The position numbers were made by a program, and so were the translations under genes. 64,000 bases of DNA from Microglena sp. YARC (Eukaryota; Chlorophyta; Chlorophyceae; Chlamydomonadales; Chlamydomonadaceae): assembly GCA_022414725.1 (NCBI GenBank), contig CM039463.1:52050277-52114276 (forward strand), written 5' to 3'. This document shows positions 41,941 through 55,384 of the stretch, piece after piece (positions within the stretch are counted from its first letter, which is position 1; each line of letters begins with the position of its first letter). The notes under the pieces are model-generated. The model worked only from the letters and a program-made list of their open reading frames with translations. It had not been told where the DNA came from and did no database searches.

Positions 41941-44900
41941 AGGCCAGATGTCTTCTAACAACACACATTTACACACAAGGCACAGAGAGTAGTGGTTACG
42001 CATATAATTAGACAAGGCAGATGGTGCTCTAACACAGAGCAACCACTCAACCGAAAGCCAGATGAATATAATGTACACAAGTAATAAATGAGACAGAATG
42101 GCAAAGAATGGTGACACAATGCTAAACACGACAAGCACCACAAGCCAGATTGTTGAAAGCACATATAATATTATAGAACAGAGGCAGATGTTTTGAACGT
42201 CAACAGAACAGTCACCAACAGACGGCAGCAAGCCAGATGTTAAACACAGGCCAACACCACAAGCCCAGAGTAACACATATAAATAACAGGCCAGATGTCT
42301 CTAAACACAACACACCACAGCCAGATGTTGAACACATATAAATAACAGGCCAGATGTCTCTAAACACACAACACCACAAGCCAGATGTTTAACACATATA
42401 AACAGACAGCCAGTGTCTCTAAACACACAACACCACAAGCCAATGTTTGAAACACATTATAAATAGACAGCCAGATGTCTCTAAACACACAACACCACAA
42501 GCCATGTCTACACATATTAAATAACAGGCCAATGTCTCTTAAACACACAACACCACTAAGCCAGAGTATTGAAGCCACATATAAATAGACAGGCCAGAGT
42601 CTCTAAACACACAACACCACAAGCCAGATGTTTTAACACATATAAATAGACAGCCAATCTTAAACAACAACACCACAAGCCAATGTTTGAACACATATAA
42701 ATAGGACAGGCCAGATGTCCTTAAAACACCACAAACACAAAGCCAGATGATTATGAACCACATATAAATAAGACAGCAGATGTCTAAAACACACAACACC
42801 ACAAGCCAGATGTTGAAACACATATAAATAGACAGGCCTAGATTGTCTCTAAACACACAACACCACAAGCCAGAGTTTGAACACATAATAAATGGACAGG
42901 CCAAGATGTCTCTAAACACACACACCACAAGCACGTATGTTTGAACACATATAAATAGACAGGCCAGAGTCTCTAAAACACACCAACAACCACAAGCAGA
43001 TGTTGAAACACAAGTAAAAGACCAGGCCAGATTGTCTCTAAACAACACAACCACCACAAGCCAGATGTTTAACAACATATAAATAGACAGGCCAGATGTC
43101 CTAAACACACAACACCGAACCAAGCAGATGTTTTGAAAACAACATATAAATAGACAGGCAGATTGTCTCTAAACACACAACACCACAAGCCAATGTTTGA
43201 ACACATATAAATAGACAGAGCCAGAGTTCTACAACACACAACACCACAAGGCCAGCGTAACACATATAAATAGACAGGCCAGAGTTCTCTAAACACACAA
43301 CACCACAAGCCAATGTTTGAAACACATATAAATAGACAGCAATGTCTTAACACACAACACCACAAGCCAGATGTTTGAACACAATAAATAGACAGGCCAG
43401 ATGGTCTCTTAAACACACCACACCACAGCCAGATGGTTTGACACATATAAATAGACAGCCAGATGTCTCTAAACACACAACGCACAAGCCATATGTTGTG
43501 AACACATATAAATAGACAGGCCAGATGTCTCTAAAACCACAGAACACCACAAGCCAGATGTTTGAACACATATAAAAGACAGGCAGATGTCTCTAAACAC
43601 ACAACAACCACAAGCCAGATGTTTGAACAATATAAATAGACAGGCCAATGTCTAAACACACAACACACAAGCAGATGTTGAACACATTATAAATAGACAG
43701 GCAGATGTCTCTAAACACACCAACACCCAAAGCCAGATGTTTGAACACATATAAATAGCAGGCCAGATGTCTCTAAACACAACAACGCCACAAAGCCAAG
43801 ATGTTTGAACACATATAATGATAGACAGGCCAGATGTCTCTAAACACAACACCACAAGCCAGAGTTTGAACCACAATTAATATAGGACAGCCAGATGTCT
43901 CTAAAAACCAGCACGACACCACAAGCCAATTTTGAACACATATAATAGAAGCCAGATGTTCTCTAAACACACAACAACCACAAGCCAGATGTTTGACACA
44001 TATTAAATAAAGCCAGATGATCCTAAACACCCACAATCACCACAAGCCAGATGTTTGAACCAACATATTAAATAGACCAGCCAGATGTCTCTAAAACACC
44101 ACCCAACACCACAAGCCAGATGTTGAACACATATAAATAGACAGCCAGATGTCTCTAAACCACAACACCAACAAACCAATGTTTGAACACATATAAACAG
44201 ACAGCCAATGTCTCTAAACACACAACACCACAAGCCAGATGTCTTGAACACAATCATAAAATAGACAGGCCAGATGTCTCTAAACACCACAACACCACAA
44301 GCCAAGATGTTTGAACACAGTATAATAGACAGGCCAGATGTCTCTAAGAACACACAACACACAAGCCAGAGATGTTTGAACGCAACATATAAATGTACAG
44401 GGCCATGATGTCCTTAAACACACAAACACCCACAAGCCAATGTTTGAACCTAAATAACAGGCAGATGTCTCTAACACACAACACCACAAGCCAGATGTTT
44501 AACACATATAAATTAACAGCCAATGTCTCTAAACACACAACACCACAAGCCAGATTTTGACACATATAAATAGACAGGGCAGATGTCTCTAAACGACACA
44601 ACACACAGCAGATGTTTGAAACACATATAAATAGACAGGCAGATGTCTTAAACACACAACACACAAAGCCAATGTTTGAACACATATAAATAGACAGGCC
44701 TAGATGTCTCTAAACACACAACACCCACAAGCCAGTGTTGAACACATATAAATAGAACAGGCCAGATGTCTCTAAACACCACAACACCACAAGCCAGATT
44801 TTGAACACCATATAAATAGACAGCCAAGATGTCTTAAACACACAAAACGCCCACAGCCAGATGTATTGAACAACATATAAATAGACAGGCCAGATGTCTC

Positions 44901-47900
44901 TAAACCACACAACACCACAAGCCAGATGTTTGAAACATATAAATAACGGCCAGATGTCTCTAAATACACACAACCACCACAAGCCAGGATGTTGTGAACA
45001 CATATAAATAGACAGAGCCAGATGTCCAAACACACAACACCACAAGCCAGATGTTTGAACACATATAAAATAGACAGGCCAGATGTCTCTTAACACACAA
45101 CACCACAAGCCAGAGTTTAACAATTAATAGACAGCCAGTTCTCTAAACACACAACGCCACAAGCCGAGATGTTTAACACATATAAATAGAAGCCAGGATG
45201 TCTCTAAACAACAACACCACGAAGCCAGAGTTTGAACACATATAATAGACAGGCCAGATTCTCTACAACACCCACAACAGCCACAAGCCAGATGTTTGAA
45301 CGCATATAAAATAGACAGGCCAGATGTCTCTAAACACACAGACCACCACAAGCCAGATGTTGAACATCATGAAAATAGACAGCCAGATGTCTCTAAACCA
45401 CACAACACACACAAGCCAATGTTTGAACACATATAAAAGACAGGCCAGATTCTCTAAACACACAACACCACAAGCCAGATGTTGAACACATATAAATAGG
45501 ACAGGCCAGATGTCTCTAAACCACACAACACCACAAGCCAGAGTTTGAACACATATAAATAACAGGCCAGAGTCTTCTAAAACACACAACACCACAAAGC
45601 CAGATGTTTGAACACATATAAATAGACAGCCCAGATGTCTCTAAACACACACACCACAAGCCGCATGTTTGACAACATATAAACAGAAGCCAGATGTCTC
45701 TAACACACAACACCACAACCAGATGTTTGAACACATATAAAATATTTGACAGCCATGTCTGCTAAACACACAACACCCCACCAAGCCAGATGTTTGAACA
45801 CATATAAATGACAGCCAGAGTCTCTAAGACCACACAACACCACAAGCCAGGTTGAACACATATATAATAGACAGGCAGATGTCTCTAAACACCACACACC
45901 ACAAGCAGAATGTTTGAACCAACATATAAATTAGACAGCGGCCAGATGTCTCTAAACACACAACACCACAAGCCAGATGTTTGAACACATATAAATCGAC
46001 AGACCAGATGTCTCTAAAACACAACCAAACACCACAAGCCAGATTTTTTTTGAACACATATGTAAATAGGCAGCCAATGTCTCTAACACACAAACCACAA
46101 GCCAGATGTGTAACACATATAATAACAGGCCAGATTCTCCTTAAACACAGCCAAACCACAAGCGCAAGAATGTTTGAACACATATAAACCAGACAGGCCA
46201 GATGTCTCTAAACACACAACACCACAGCCAGATGTTAAACACATAATAAAATAGACAGCCAGATGGTCCCTAAAACACACAACACCACAAGCAGATGTTT
46301 GACACATATAAATAGACAGCCAGATTGTCTCTAAACCACAACACCACAGCCAGATGTTTGAACACATATAAATAGACAGGCCAATTGTCTCTAAACACAC
46401 TAACACCACAAGCCAGATGTTGAACACATATAAATAGACAGGCCAAGATGTCTCTAAAACACACAACACCACAAGCAGATGTTGACACATATAAATAGAA
46501 CAGGCCAGAATGTCTTCTAAACACACAACACCACAAGCTCAGATGTGTTAACACATATAAATAGACGGCCAAGATGTCTCTAACACACAAACACCACAAG
46601 CCAGATGTTTCGAACACATATAAATAGACAGGGCCCAATGTCTCTAAAAACACCACAACACCACAAAGCCAATGTTTTAAACATATAAATAGACAGGCCA
46701 GATGTCTCTAAACACACAACACCACAAGCCAGATGTTTAAAACACATATAAATAGACAGGCCAATGTCTCTAAACACACAACACCACAAGCCAATGTTTG
46801 AACCACATATAAATAGACAGCCAGATGTCTCTAAAACACACAACACCACAAGCCAAGTTTGAACACATATAATGTACAGGCCAGATGTCTCTAAACACCA
46901 CACCACCACAAGCAGATGTTTGAACACATATAAATAACAGCAATGTCTCTAAAACACACAACACCACAAGCACAAGTTTAAACATAAAATAGATCAGCCA
47001 GATGTCTCTTAAACCACAACAACCACAAGCCAGAGTTTGAAAACATATAAATAGACAGGCCAGGATGTCTGCTAACACACAACACCAACAAAGCCAGATG
47101 TTTGAACACATATAATAGACAGGCCAGATGTCTCTAAAACACACAACACCACCAAAGCCAGAGTTTAAACACATAAATAGACAGGCCAGATGTCTCAAAA
47201 CACACAACACCACCAAGCCAGAGTTTAGAACACAAAATAGACAGCCAGAATGATCTCTAAACAACACAAACCACAACCAGAGATAATTGGACCACAATAA
47301 ATAGGACAGCCAATGCTCTAAACACACAACGCCACAAGACCAGATGTTTAAACACATATAAATAGACAGGCCAATTCTTAACACCCAACACCCAAGCCAG
47401 ATGTTTGAAACACATATAAATAGACGGCCAGATGTCTCAACACACAACACCAACACCCCAATGTTTGAACACATATAAATAGACAGGCCAAGGATGTCTC
47501 TAAACACACATACACCACAAGCCAGATGTTAACACATATAAATTAGACAGGCCAGATGTCTCTAAACACACAACACCACAAAGCCAGATTTTAACACATA
47601 TTAAATGACAGCCAGATGTCCTTCTAAACACACAACCACAAGCCAGATGGTTTGAAAACACATATAAATAGACAGGCCAATTGGGTTTTTCTTAAAACAC
47701 ACCAACACCACAAGCCAGAAGTATTGAACACATATAAATAAGACAGCCAGATGTCTTAAACACACAACACCACAAGCCAGAGTTTGAACGCCATATAAAT
47801 AGACAGCCAGATGTCCAAACACACAACACCACAAACAATGTTTGAACACATATAAATAGACAGGCCAGAGTCTCTAAACACACAACACCACAAGCCAGAT

Positions 47901-50202
47901 GTATGAACACAATATAAATAACAGGCCAGATGTCTCTAAACACACAACACCACAAGCCAGAGTTTGAACACATATAAATTAGACAGGCCAGATGTCTCTC
48001 AAACACACAACACCAGCAAGCAGATGTTTGAACACATATAAATAGACAGGCCAGATGCTCTAAACACACAACACCACAAGCCAGATGTTGAACACATATA
48101 AATAGACAGCCAGATGTTCTAACACACAACACCACAAGCAGATTGTTTGAACACATATAAACAGACAGCCAGATGTCTCTAAACACACAACACCACAAGC
48201 CAATGTTTGAACACATATAAATAGAACAGGCCAATGTCTCTAAAACACAACACCACAAGCAGATGTTTGAACACATATAAATAGACAGGCCAGCAATGTC
48301 TCTAGAACACAAACAACACCAACAAGCCAGATGTTTGAACACACTATAAATAGGACAGCCCAGATGTCTCCAAACACACAACACAACAAGCCAATGTTTG
48401 AACAACATAAAATAGACAGCCAGATGTCTCTAAAACCACACAACACCAACAAGCCCAGATGTTGAAACACATATAAAGAACAGGCCAAGATGTCATCGTA
48501 AACACACAACACACAAGCCAGATGTTTGAACACATTATAAATAGAAACAGGCCAGAGCTCTTGAAAAACACACAACACGCACAAGCCAGATGTTTGAAAC
48601 ACATATAAATAGACAGGCCAGATGTCTCTAAACACCACAACCACCCACAAGCCAGATGTTTGAAACACATTATAAACAGACAGGCCAGATTGTCTCTAAA
48701 ACACACAACACCACAAGCCAGATGTTGAACACCATATAAATAGACAGCCAATGTCTCTAAACACACAAACACCACAAGCCAGATGTTTGAAACGACATAT
48801 AAATCAGACAGCCAGAGGTCTCTAAACACCACAACACCACAAGCCAGAATGTTTGAACACATATAAATAGGACAGCCGAGATGTCCTCTACAACACAACA
48901 ACACCACAAGCCAATTTTGAACACATATAAAATAGACAGCCAATGTCTCTAAACACACAACACCACAAGCCAATGTTTAACCACATATAAATAGACAGGC
49001 CAGATGTCTTCTAAACACACACACCAACAAGCCAGATGTTGAAACACATATAAATAGACAGGCAGATTCTTCTAAACCACACAACACCACAAGCCCCAGA
49101 TGTTTGAACACATAAAATAGACAGGCCAGATGTCTCTAAACACAACACACCACAAGCCAGATGTTTGAACACATATAAATAGAACAGGGCCAGATGTCTC
49201 TAAAACAGCACAACACCACAAGCCAGATGTTAACACATATAAATAGACAGGCCAGAGTCTCTAAACACACAACACCACAAGCCAGATGTTGAACACATAT
49301 AAATAGACAGGCCAGATGTCTCTAAACCACGACAACACCACAAGCCAGATGTTTGAACACATATAAAATAGACAGGCCAGATGTCTCTAAACAACAACAC
49401 CACAAACCAGATTGTTTGAACACATATAAATAGACAGGCCAGATGTCTCTAAACACACAACACCACAAGCCAATTTAACACATATAAAATAGACAGGCCA
49501 GATGTCCTAAACACACAACACCACCAAGCCAGATGTTTTTGACACATATAAATAGACAGCCAGATGTCTCTAAACACACAAACACCACAAGCCAATGTTT
49601 GAACACCTAAATAGACGAGGCCAAAAGTCTCTAAACACACAGACACCACAAGCCAATGTATTGAACACATATAAATAGGACAGGCCAGATGTCTCTAAAC
49701 ACACAACACCACAAGCCAGATGTTTGAAACACATATAAATAGACAGGCCAATGCTCTAAAACACACAACGCCACAAGCCAATGTTTGAACACATATAAAT
49801 AGACAGCAGACTGTCTCAACACACAACACCACAAGCAGTGTTAACAATATAAAATAGACAGCAGATTGTCTCTAAAACACACAACACACAAGCCAGATTG
49901 TTTAACAATATAAATAGACAGCCAAGATGTCTTCTAAACACACAAACACCACAAGCAATGTTTAACACATATAAATAGACAGGCCAGATGTTCTTCTAAA
50001 CACACAAACACCACAAGCCAGATTTGAACACATATAATAGACAGCCAGATGTCCTAAACACACACCCCCAAGCCAGATGTTTGAACACATATAAATAGAC
50101 AGGCCGATGTCTCTAACACACAACCACAAGCCAGATGTTTGCACACATATAAAAACAGGCCAGATTCTCTAAACACACAACCCACAAGCAGATCTCCTCC
50201 TC
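41941..50202. other. 62-bp satellite, indel-rich part before the gap
   Basis: The same unit continues, but nearly every copy carries several single-base insertions or deletions, many in homopolymers or CCAGATG. The transition at 41950-42280 is the most scrambled part. The noise runs up to the N block, which fits uncorrected long-read sequence at a contig end better than biological decay. Confidence 0.85.
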
Positions 50203-51202
50203 NNNNNNNNNNNNNNNNNNNNNNNNNNNNNNNNNNNNNNNNNNNNNNNNNNNNNNNNNNNNNNNNNNNNNNNNNNNNNNNNNNNNNNNNNNNNNNNNNN
50301 NNNNNNNNNNNNNNNNNNNNNNNNNNNNNNNNNNNNNNNNNNNNNNNNNNNNNNNNNNNNNNNNNNNNNNNNNNNNNNNNNNNNNNNNNNNNNNNNNNNN
50401 NNNNNNNNNNNNNNNNNNNNNNNNNNNNNNNNNNNNNNNNNNNNNNNNNNNNNNNNNNNNNNNNNNNNNNNNNNNNNNNNNNNNNNNNNNNNNNNNNNNN
50501 NNNNNNNNNNNNNNNNNNNNNNNNNNNNNNNNNNNNNNNNNNNNNNNNNNNNNNNNNNNNNNNNNNNNNNNNNNNNNNNNNNNNNNNNNNNNNNNNNNNN
50601 NNNNNNNNNNNNNNNNNNNNNNNNNNNNNNNNNNNNNNNNNNNNNNNNNNNNNNNNNNNNNNNNNNNNNNNNNNNNNNNNNNNNNNNNNNNNNNNNNNNN
50701 NNNNNNNNNNNNNNNNNNNNNNNNNNNNNNNNNNNNNNNNNNNNNNNNNNNNNNNNNNNNNNNNNNNNNNNNNNNNNNNNNNNNNNNNNNNNNNNNNNNN
50801 NNNNNNNNNNNNNNNNNNNNNNNNNNNNNNNNNNNNNNNNNNNNNNNNNNNNNNNNNNNNNNNNNNNNNNNNNNNNNNNNNNNNNNNNNNNNNNNNNNNN
50901 NNNNNNNNNNNNNNNNNNNNNNNNNNNNNNNNNNNNNNNNNNNNNNNNNNNNNNNNNNNNNNNNNNNNNNNNNNNNNNNNNNNNNNNNNNNNNNNNNNNN
51001 NNNNNNNNNNNNNNNNNNNNNNNNNNNNNNNNNNNNNNNNNNNNNNNNNNNNNNNNNNNNNNNNNNNNNNNNNNNNNNNNNNNNNNNNNNNNNNNNNNNN
51101 NNNNNNNNNNNNNNNNNNNNNNNNNNNNNNNNNNNNNNNNNNNNNNNNNNNNNNNNNNNNNNNNNNNNNNNNNNNNNNNNNNNNNNNNNNNNNNNNNNNN
51201 NN
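50203..51202. other. assembly gap of exactly 1000 N
   Basis: A round-number N block between two different satellites. It is a scaffold join of unspecified length, so the true distance between flanks is unknown. Confidence 0.99.
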
Positions 51203-53200
51203 TGCCCCTCTTTGCTCTCTAACACCTGCCCTCCCTTGTTCATCAATGTGCCTGGGCCTTCCATTATCCCTGCCTCTCTTTGCCTCTATTGCATTGCCCT
51301 GCCTGGTTCATCACTGCCCGTCTGCCTATTGCCATTATCCCGCCCTCCTTACTTCCCTAACGCCTACCCTGCTGTGCTCATCACAAGCGTCTGCCCCCTT
51401 GCCATATGCCCTGCGCCCTCTATTTTGCCTCCTAACGCCTGCCCTGCTCTGCTCAACCACTGTCCTCCTGCCCTTGCCATTTATCCCTGCCCTCTTCGCC
51501 TTTCTAAACGCCAGCCCTGCCTTGTCATCACCATCGTCCTGCCCTTCTATTATCCCTGCCCCTCTTTGCTCTCAACGCCTGCCTCCCTTGTTTCATCACT
51601 GTCGTCCTGGCCCCTTGCCATGTCCCAGCCTCTCTTCTGCTCTCTATTGCATGCCCTGCCTTGTTCATCACTGCCGCCTTGCCTCTTGCCATTATGCCTG
51701 CCCCTCCTTTACTCCCATAACGCCCTTACCGTGCTCTGCTCATCACTGTCGTCTTTTCCCCTTGCCATTGTCCCTGCCTCTGTGCTCTCTAACGCCTGCC
51801 CTGCTGCTCTGCTCATCACTGCCTCCTGCCCCTTGCCAGTATCCCTGCCCCTCTTCCTCTCAACACGCCTGCGCTCCCTTGTTCATCACCATCAATCCTG
51901 CCCCTTGCCTTATCCCTGCCCCTCCTTACTCCCTAACACCTACCGCTGCGCTCGTGCTATCGACTGTCGTTGCCTTTTGCCCCTTGCCATTGATCCCCTG
52001 CCCCTCTTTGCCCTCGAACACCTGCCCTCCCTGTTCATCAATGTGCCTGGGCCTTCCATATCCCTGCCTCTCTTGCTCTCATTGCATGCCCGGCCTTGTT
52101 CAACACTGCCGTCTTGCCTATTGCCATTAAATCCCTGTCCCTCCTTCTCCCTAACGCCTACCGTCTGAGATAGTGCTCATCCAACTGTCGTCTTTCCCCC
52201 CTTTGCATTTTCCCTGCCCCTCTGGTGCTCTCTAACGCCTGCCCTGCGCTGCTCACCAACTGTCCTCTTGCCCCCTTGCATTAATCCCTGCCCCTCTTCG
52301 CTTTTCTAACGCCTGCCCGGCCTTGTCATCACCATCGCCTGCCCGTGCCATCAACCCACCCCTCCTTTAACTCCCTAACACCTACCCTGCTCTGCTACGA
52401 TCAACGCGTCTCTTGGCCCCTGGCCATTATCCCTGCCTCTAGTATTGCTCTCTAACGCCGGCCCTCCCTTGTTATCACTAGTCGTCTTGCCCGCTTGCCA
52501 TTATCCCTGCCTCCCTTTGCTCTCTATTGCATTGCCCGCCTTGTTCATCACTGCCGCCTTGCCTCTGCCATTAATCCCGTGTCCCTCCTTACTCCTTAAC
52601 GCCTACCTGCTCTGCTCATCACTGTCGTCTTTCCCCTTGCCATTATCCCAGCCCCTCCTTACTCCCTAACACCTACCCTGCTTTGCTCATCACTGTCGTC
52701 TTGCCCCTTGCCATTGTCCCTGCCCCTCTTTGCTCTCTATTGCATGCCCTGCCTTGTTGATCACTGATGTCTTGCCTCTCGCCATTATCCCTGTCCCTCC
52801 TTACTCCCTAACGCCTACCGTGCTCTGCTCATCACTGTCGTCTTTCCCCTTGCCATTGTCCCTGCCCCTCTGTGCTCTCTAACGCCTGCCCTGCTCTTCT
52901 CATCACTGTCCTCCTGCCTCATGCCATTATCCCTGCCCATCTTCGCTCTCTAACGCCTGCGCTCCCTTGTTCATCACCGTTGTTCTTCCTCTTGCCATTA
53001 TCCCTGTCCCTCCTTACTCCCTAACACCTACTCTGCCCTCCCTTGTTCATCACTGTCGTCTTTCCCCTTGCCATTATCCCTGCCCCTCTCTGCTCTCTAT
53101 CGCTTGCCCTGCTCTGCTCATCACTGTCGTCATGCCCCTTGCCATTATCCCTGCCCCTCTTTGCTCTTTAACGCCTGCCTTGCTCTGCATGTCTTGCAGG
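51203..53200. repeat. 71-bp CT-rich satellite, noisy near the gap
   Basis: The unit carries CCCTGCCCCTCTTTGCTCTC, TAACGCCTGCCCTGC, TCATCACTGTCGTCTTGCCC and CTTGCCATTAT. Indels are frequent from 51203 to about 52660 and rare afterwards, mirroring the noise on the other side of the gap. The same repeat occurs at 63190-64000. Confidence 0.9.
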
Positions 53201-53205
53201 GCAAG

Positions 53206-54005
53206 AGGATGGATGGAAATGCTACAGCTGCGATGAAGATTGCTGCCACGAAGGACACCATAAATGCCGAAGATGGAAAATATATAATAGAAGCAGCGAA
53301 GATATATAGATGTATAGCTTTAGCTTGGACGTTTCTACTTAATGGATATATTGGGCGTATGTCTTCATGAGTAGACAAATGGATAGCTGCCTGCAGGCTG
53401 CCTATATACTTGTACTTGAACTTAATTAGCTACATGGCTCCAGCCAGCAATTTGCTGCTCGTCGTCTTTTGCTCGCTATCTATCTATGGTTAATGGATAT
53501 AGAGAAAATATGGGATGTAGCGGATGTATATGTGTAAGGATGCTTACATAGATATATAGGTAGATCAATAAGTTAATGATGCATACGGTAGGCATTATGT
53601 ATGTAATCTATCTTCTCGAATCCTGATTGTAATGAGAAATGCTCTTGGAAAATATTCCTGAAAATGTGACCTCTCCGACCACCGTGCCCAAACCGCCCTG
53701 CAAGCGAAGTACAGGTGAAAAGTCTCAGAAGACCGAACATTTCGCCTCATTACCGTGCACAAGCCGCTGTGCGTGGCGAGATGCCGTCGAAATATCTCAG
53801 AAGTCTGAGACATTTCGACGACAATCCGCCTAGACTAAATGTAGGCGAAATGTCTCAGGATTCTGAGCTACACGCGACGCGGGTATAGGGCTTACCGCTA
53901 GAGTCAGAAGTGCCAGGTCATTAAAGGACTATGACTAATCGCGGACCCCGTGCATTCCGCTGCGCTCGTACGCATTTAGCGATCTGTCGACTTCCCCGAG
54001 TGAAT
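53206..54005 (+). repeat. left arm of an about 800-bp inverted repeat
   Basis: From GGCAAGAGGATGGATGG to GACTTCCCCGAGTGAA, this matches the reverse complement of 62389-63190 over its whole length with scattered differences. The homology continues outward into the 71-bp satellite. It contains hairpins built from GAAATGTCTCAG and its complement (53795-53830) and TATATAGATA-type stretches. No ORF is conserved in both arms. Confidence 0.9.
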
Positions 54006-54198
54006 GCTGATATCAGAGGAGCAAGAAGATACCAGATCAGTGCATACATACCCCCCGTTCAGTGTTCAGATGTTTACATCCCCTCACAAGGTTACTATCA
54101 TTTATCCTTTGTCCACAAAGCAAGCGAGTGTGTCGCTCACAAGCTTAGCATTTATCCTTTGCCCACAAGCAAGGATGTGTGGCGCCTTGGTTGTCCTA

Positions 54199-55160
54199 TT
54201 ATGGGAGTGGGGCCAGGGCAGGGAGAAAATGCCATGGAAAGGCAGAGGTATGTAGGTGTTTGATGATGACGAGTTCAACCAGAGCATCAGTGGAGTGGAG
54301 GCGTTGTGACATGCTCAGTGGATGTGCATGTGGATGTGTGTGTGTTGTCGCTATCACGTGTACTGGATGTACTTGCATAGGTAGTGACGTGATCAGTGAG
54401 TGTGGGTGTGTCTTCATCACGTGATGGTGGTGTGCTGGATGTACTTGCATATGCACTAAGGTTCCCCCCATGCAAGTGAGGATCAGCAGGAGCTGCAGGT
54501 GAGTGTGCAGGTGTGTGTGCAGGTGCCATGGGTTGGAGTGGTGGTGATTTGTTGAAACCAGCTGCAATGCAGAACTCCGTCCATGTGGATGGTAGATCTT
54601 GGACTGGTGCCCAGTCTTGGGGTTTTGCTGGGAATCCTGGTGGGATGGTGGTTGCGAGCGGATAAGTTCGAGAAGTTGGTTTGATGCTTCATCTCCTGGG
54701 TCTGTATCTGCATCTGCTGGGCCTATCCAATCTGGTCTATCAATCAGGTTCCCCCAATGCAAGTGAGGATAATCGAGGGAATTGCACCCACCAGGAGCTG
54801 CTGTGTGTGTGGGGGCAGAGTGAGGTGGAAGCACTTCAGCATTAGGTTGACTTGCATAGGTGCTAAGATCCCCCCCCTTGCAAGTGAAGATCATCATAGC
54901 AGGTTTCCCCATCAACACAGTCAGGACGTTCCGTCTGCATAAGTTCTGATTGCAGGTGAGGGGTTTGCTTGGTGCAGTTCAGGGTGCAGGGGTCCCCCAT
55001 GCAAGCGTTCAGCAAGGGCATTTAATATGCTCCAGTGGCTGATGTGTGCGGAGTTGGGAAAAGTTGCCCTTACCCATCTATCATGATTTTGCTGTTGCTT
55101 GATCTCATATGCCATGTTGCGAATCTGACGCTCCATGTTTTTGATCTCATGGTGTTGTTA
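54199..55160 (-). CDS. fragmentary ORFs of unknown function inside the inverted-repeat element
   Basis: An ORF beginning with ATG at 55136 (71 residues, MERQIRNMAYEIKQQQ start) is followed by an open stretch, 54918-54199. Both contain the recurring GG-D/N-L peptide derived from the CCCCCCATGCAAGTG motif. They may be the 3' continuation of the interrupted gene at 61243-62034. I recognise no domain. Confidence 0.3.
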
Positions 55161-55161
55161 A

Positions 55162-55384
55162 TGTAAGATTGTTACAACGGCATAGGCTCGATAAGGGAGA
55201 AGATGCTATTAAGCGCAACAGGCGCAATCATATAGAATAGGGATGTGTACTGCAAGGTACTGCAGTCACGTGCAGGCCACAGCTAGCCTGTGGCCTGGCG
55301 GCAGGCAACACGGGTCCCTGAGGAAGTAGGTACCGGTGTGCATTATGCCAACTCAGAGACTGATATATAAATCAGTAAATAACA
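55162..55384 (-). mobile_element. diverged LTR related to the gag element
   Basis: 223 bp, TG...CA on the plus strand, with blocks shared with the LTRs at 57697 and 61023: GGCCTGGCGGCAGGCAAC and TATGCCAACTCAG. A polypurine tract (minus strand TTGGGGGGGA) adjoins it at 55385-55393, as at the other element. It reads as the 3' LTR of an older copy. Confidence 0.65.

Noticed and set aside
26743..50202. CRISPR array or protein-coding repeat
   Set aside because: Units are uninterrupted with no unique spacers, the setting is eukaryotic, and 62 bp does not keep a reading frame; predicted peptides are frame artefacts.
42000..50202. Rapidly diverging satellite under relaxed selection
   Set aside because: Changes are dominated by single-base indels, start abruptly and end at an assembly gap; sequencing error explains them better.
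50113..52130. Long ORFs crossing the N block
   Set aside because: They exist only because N has no stop codons; both ends are satellite.
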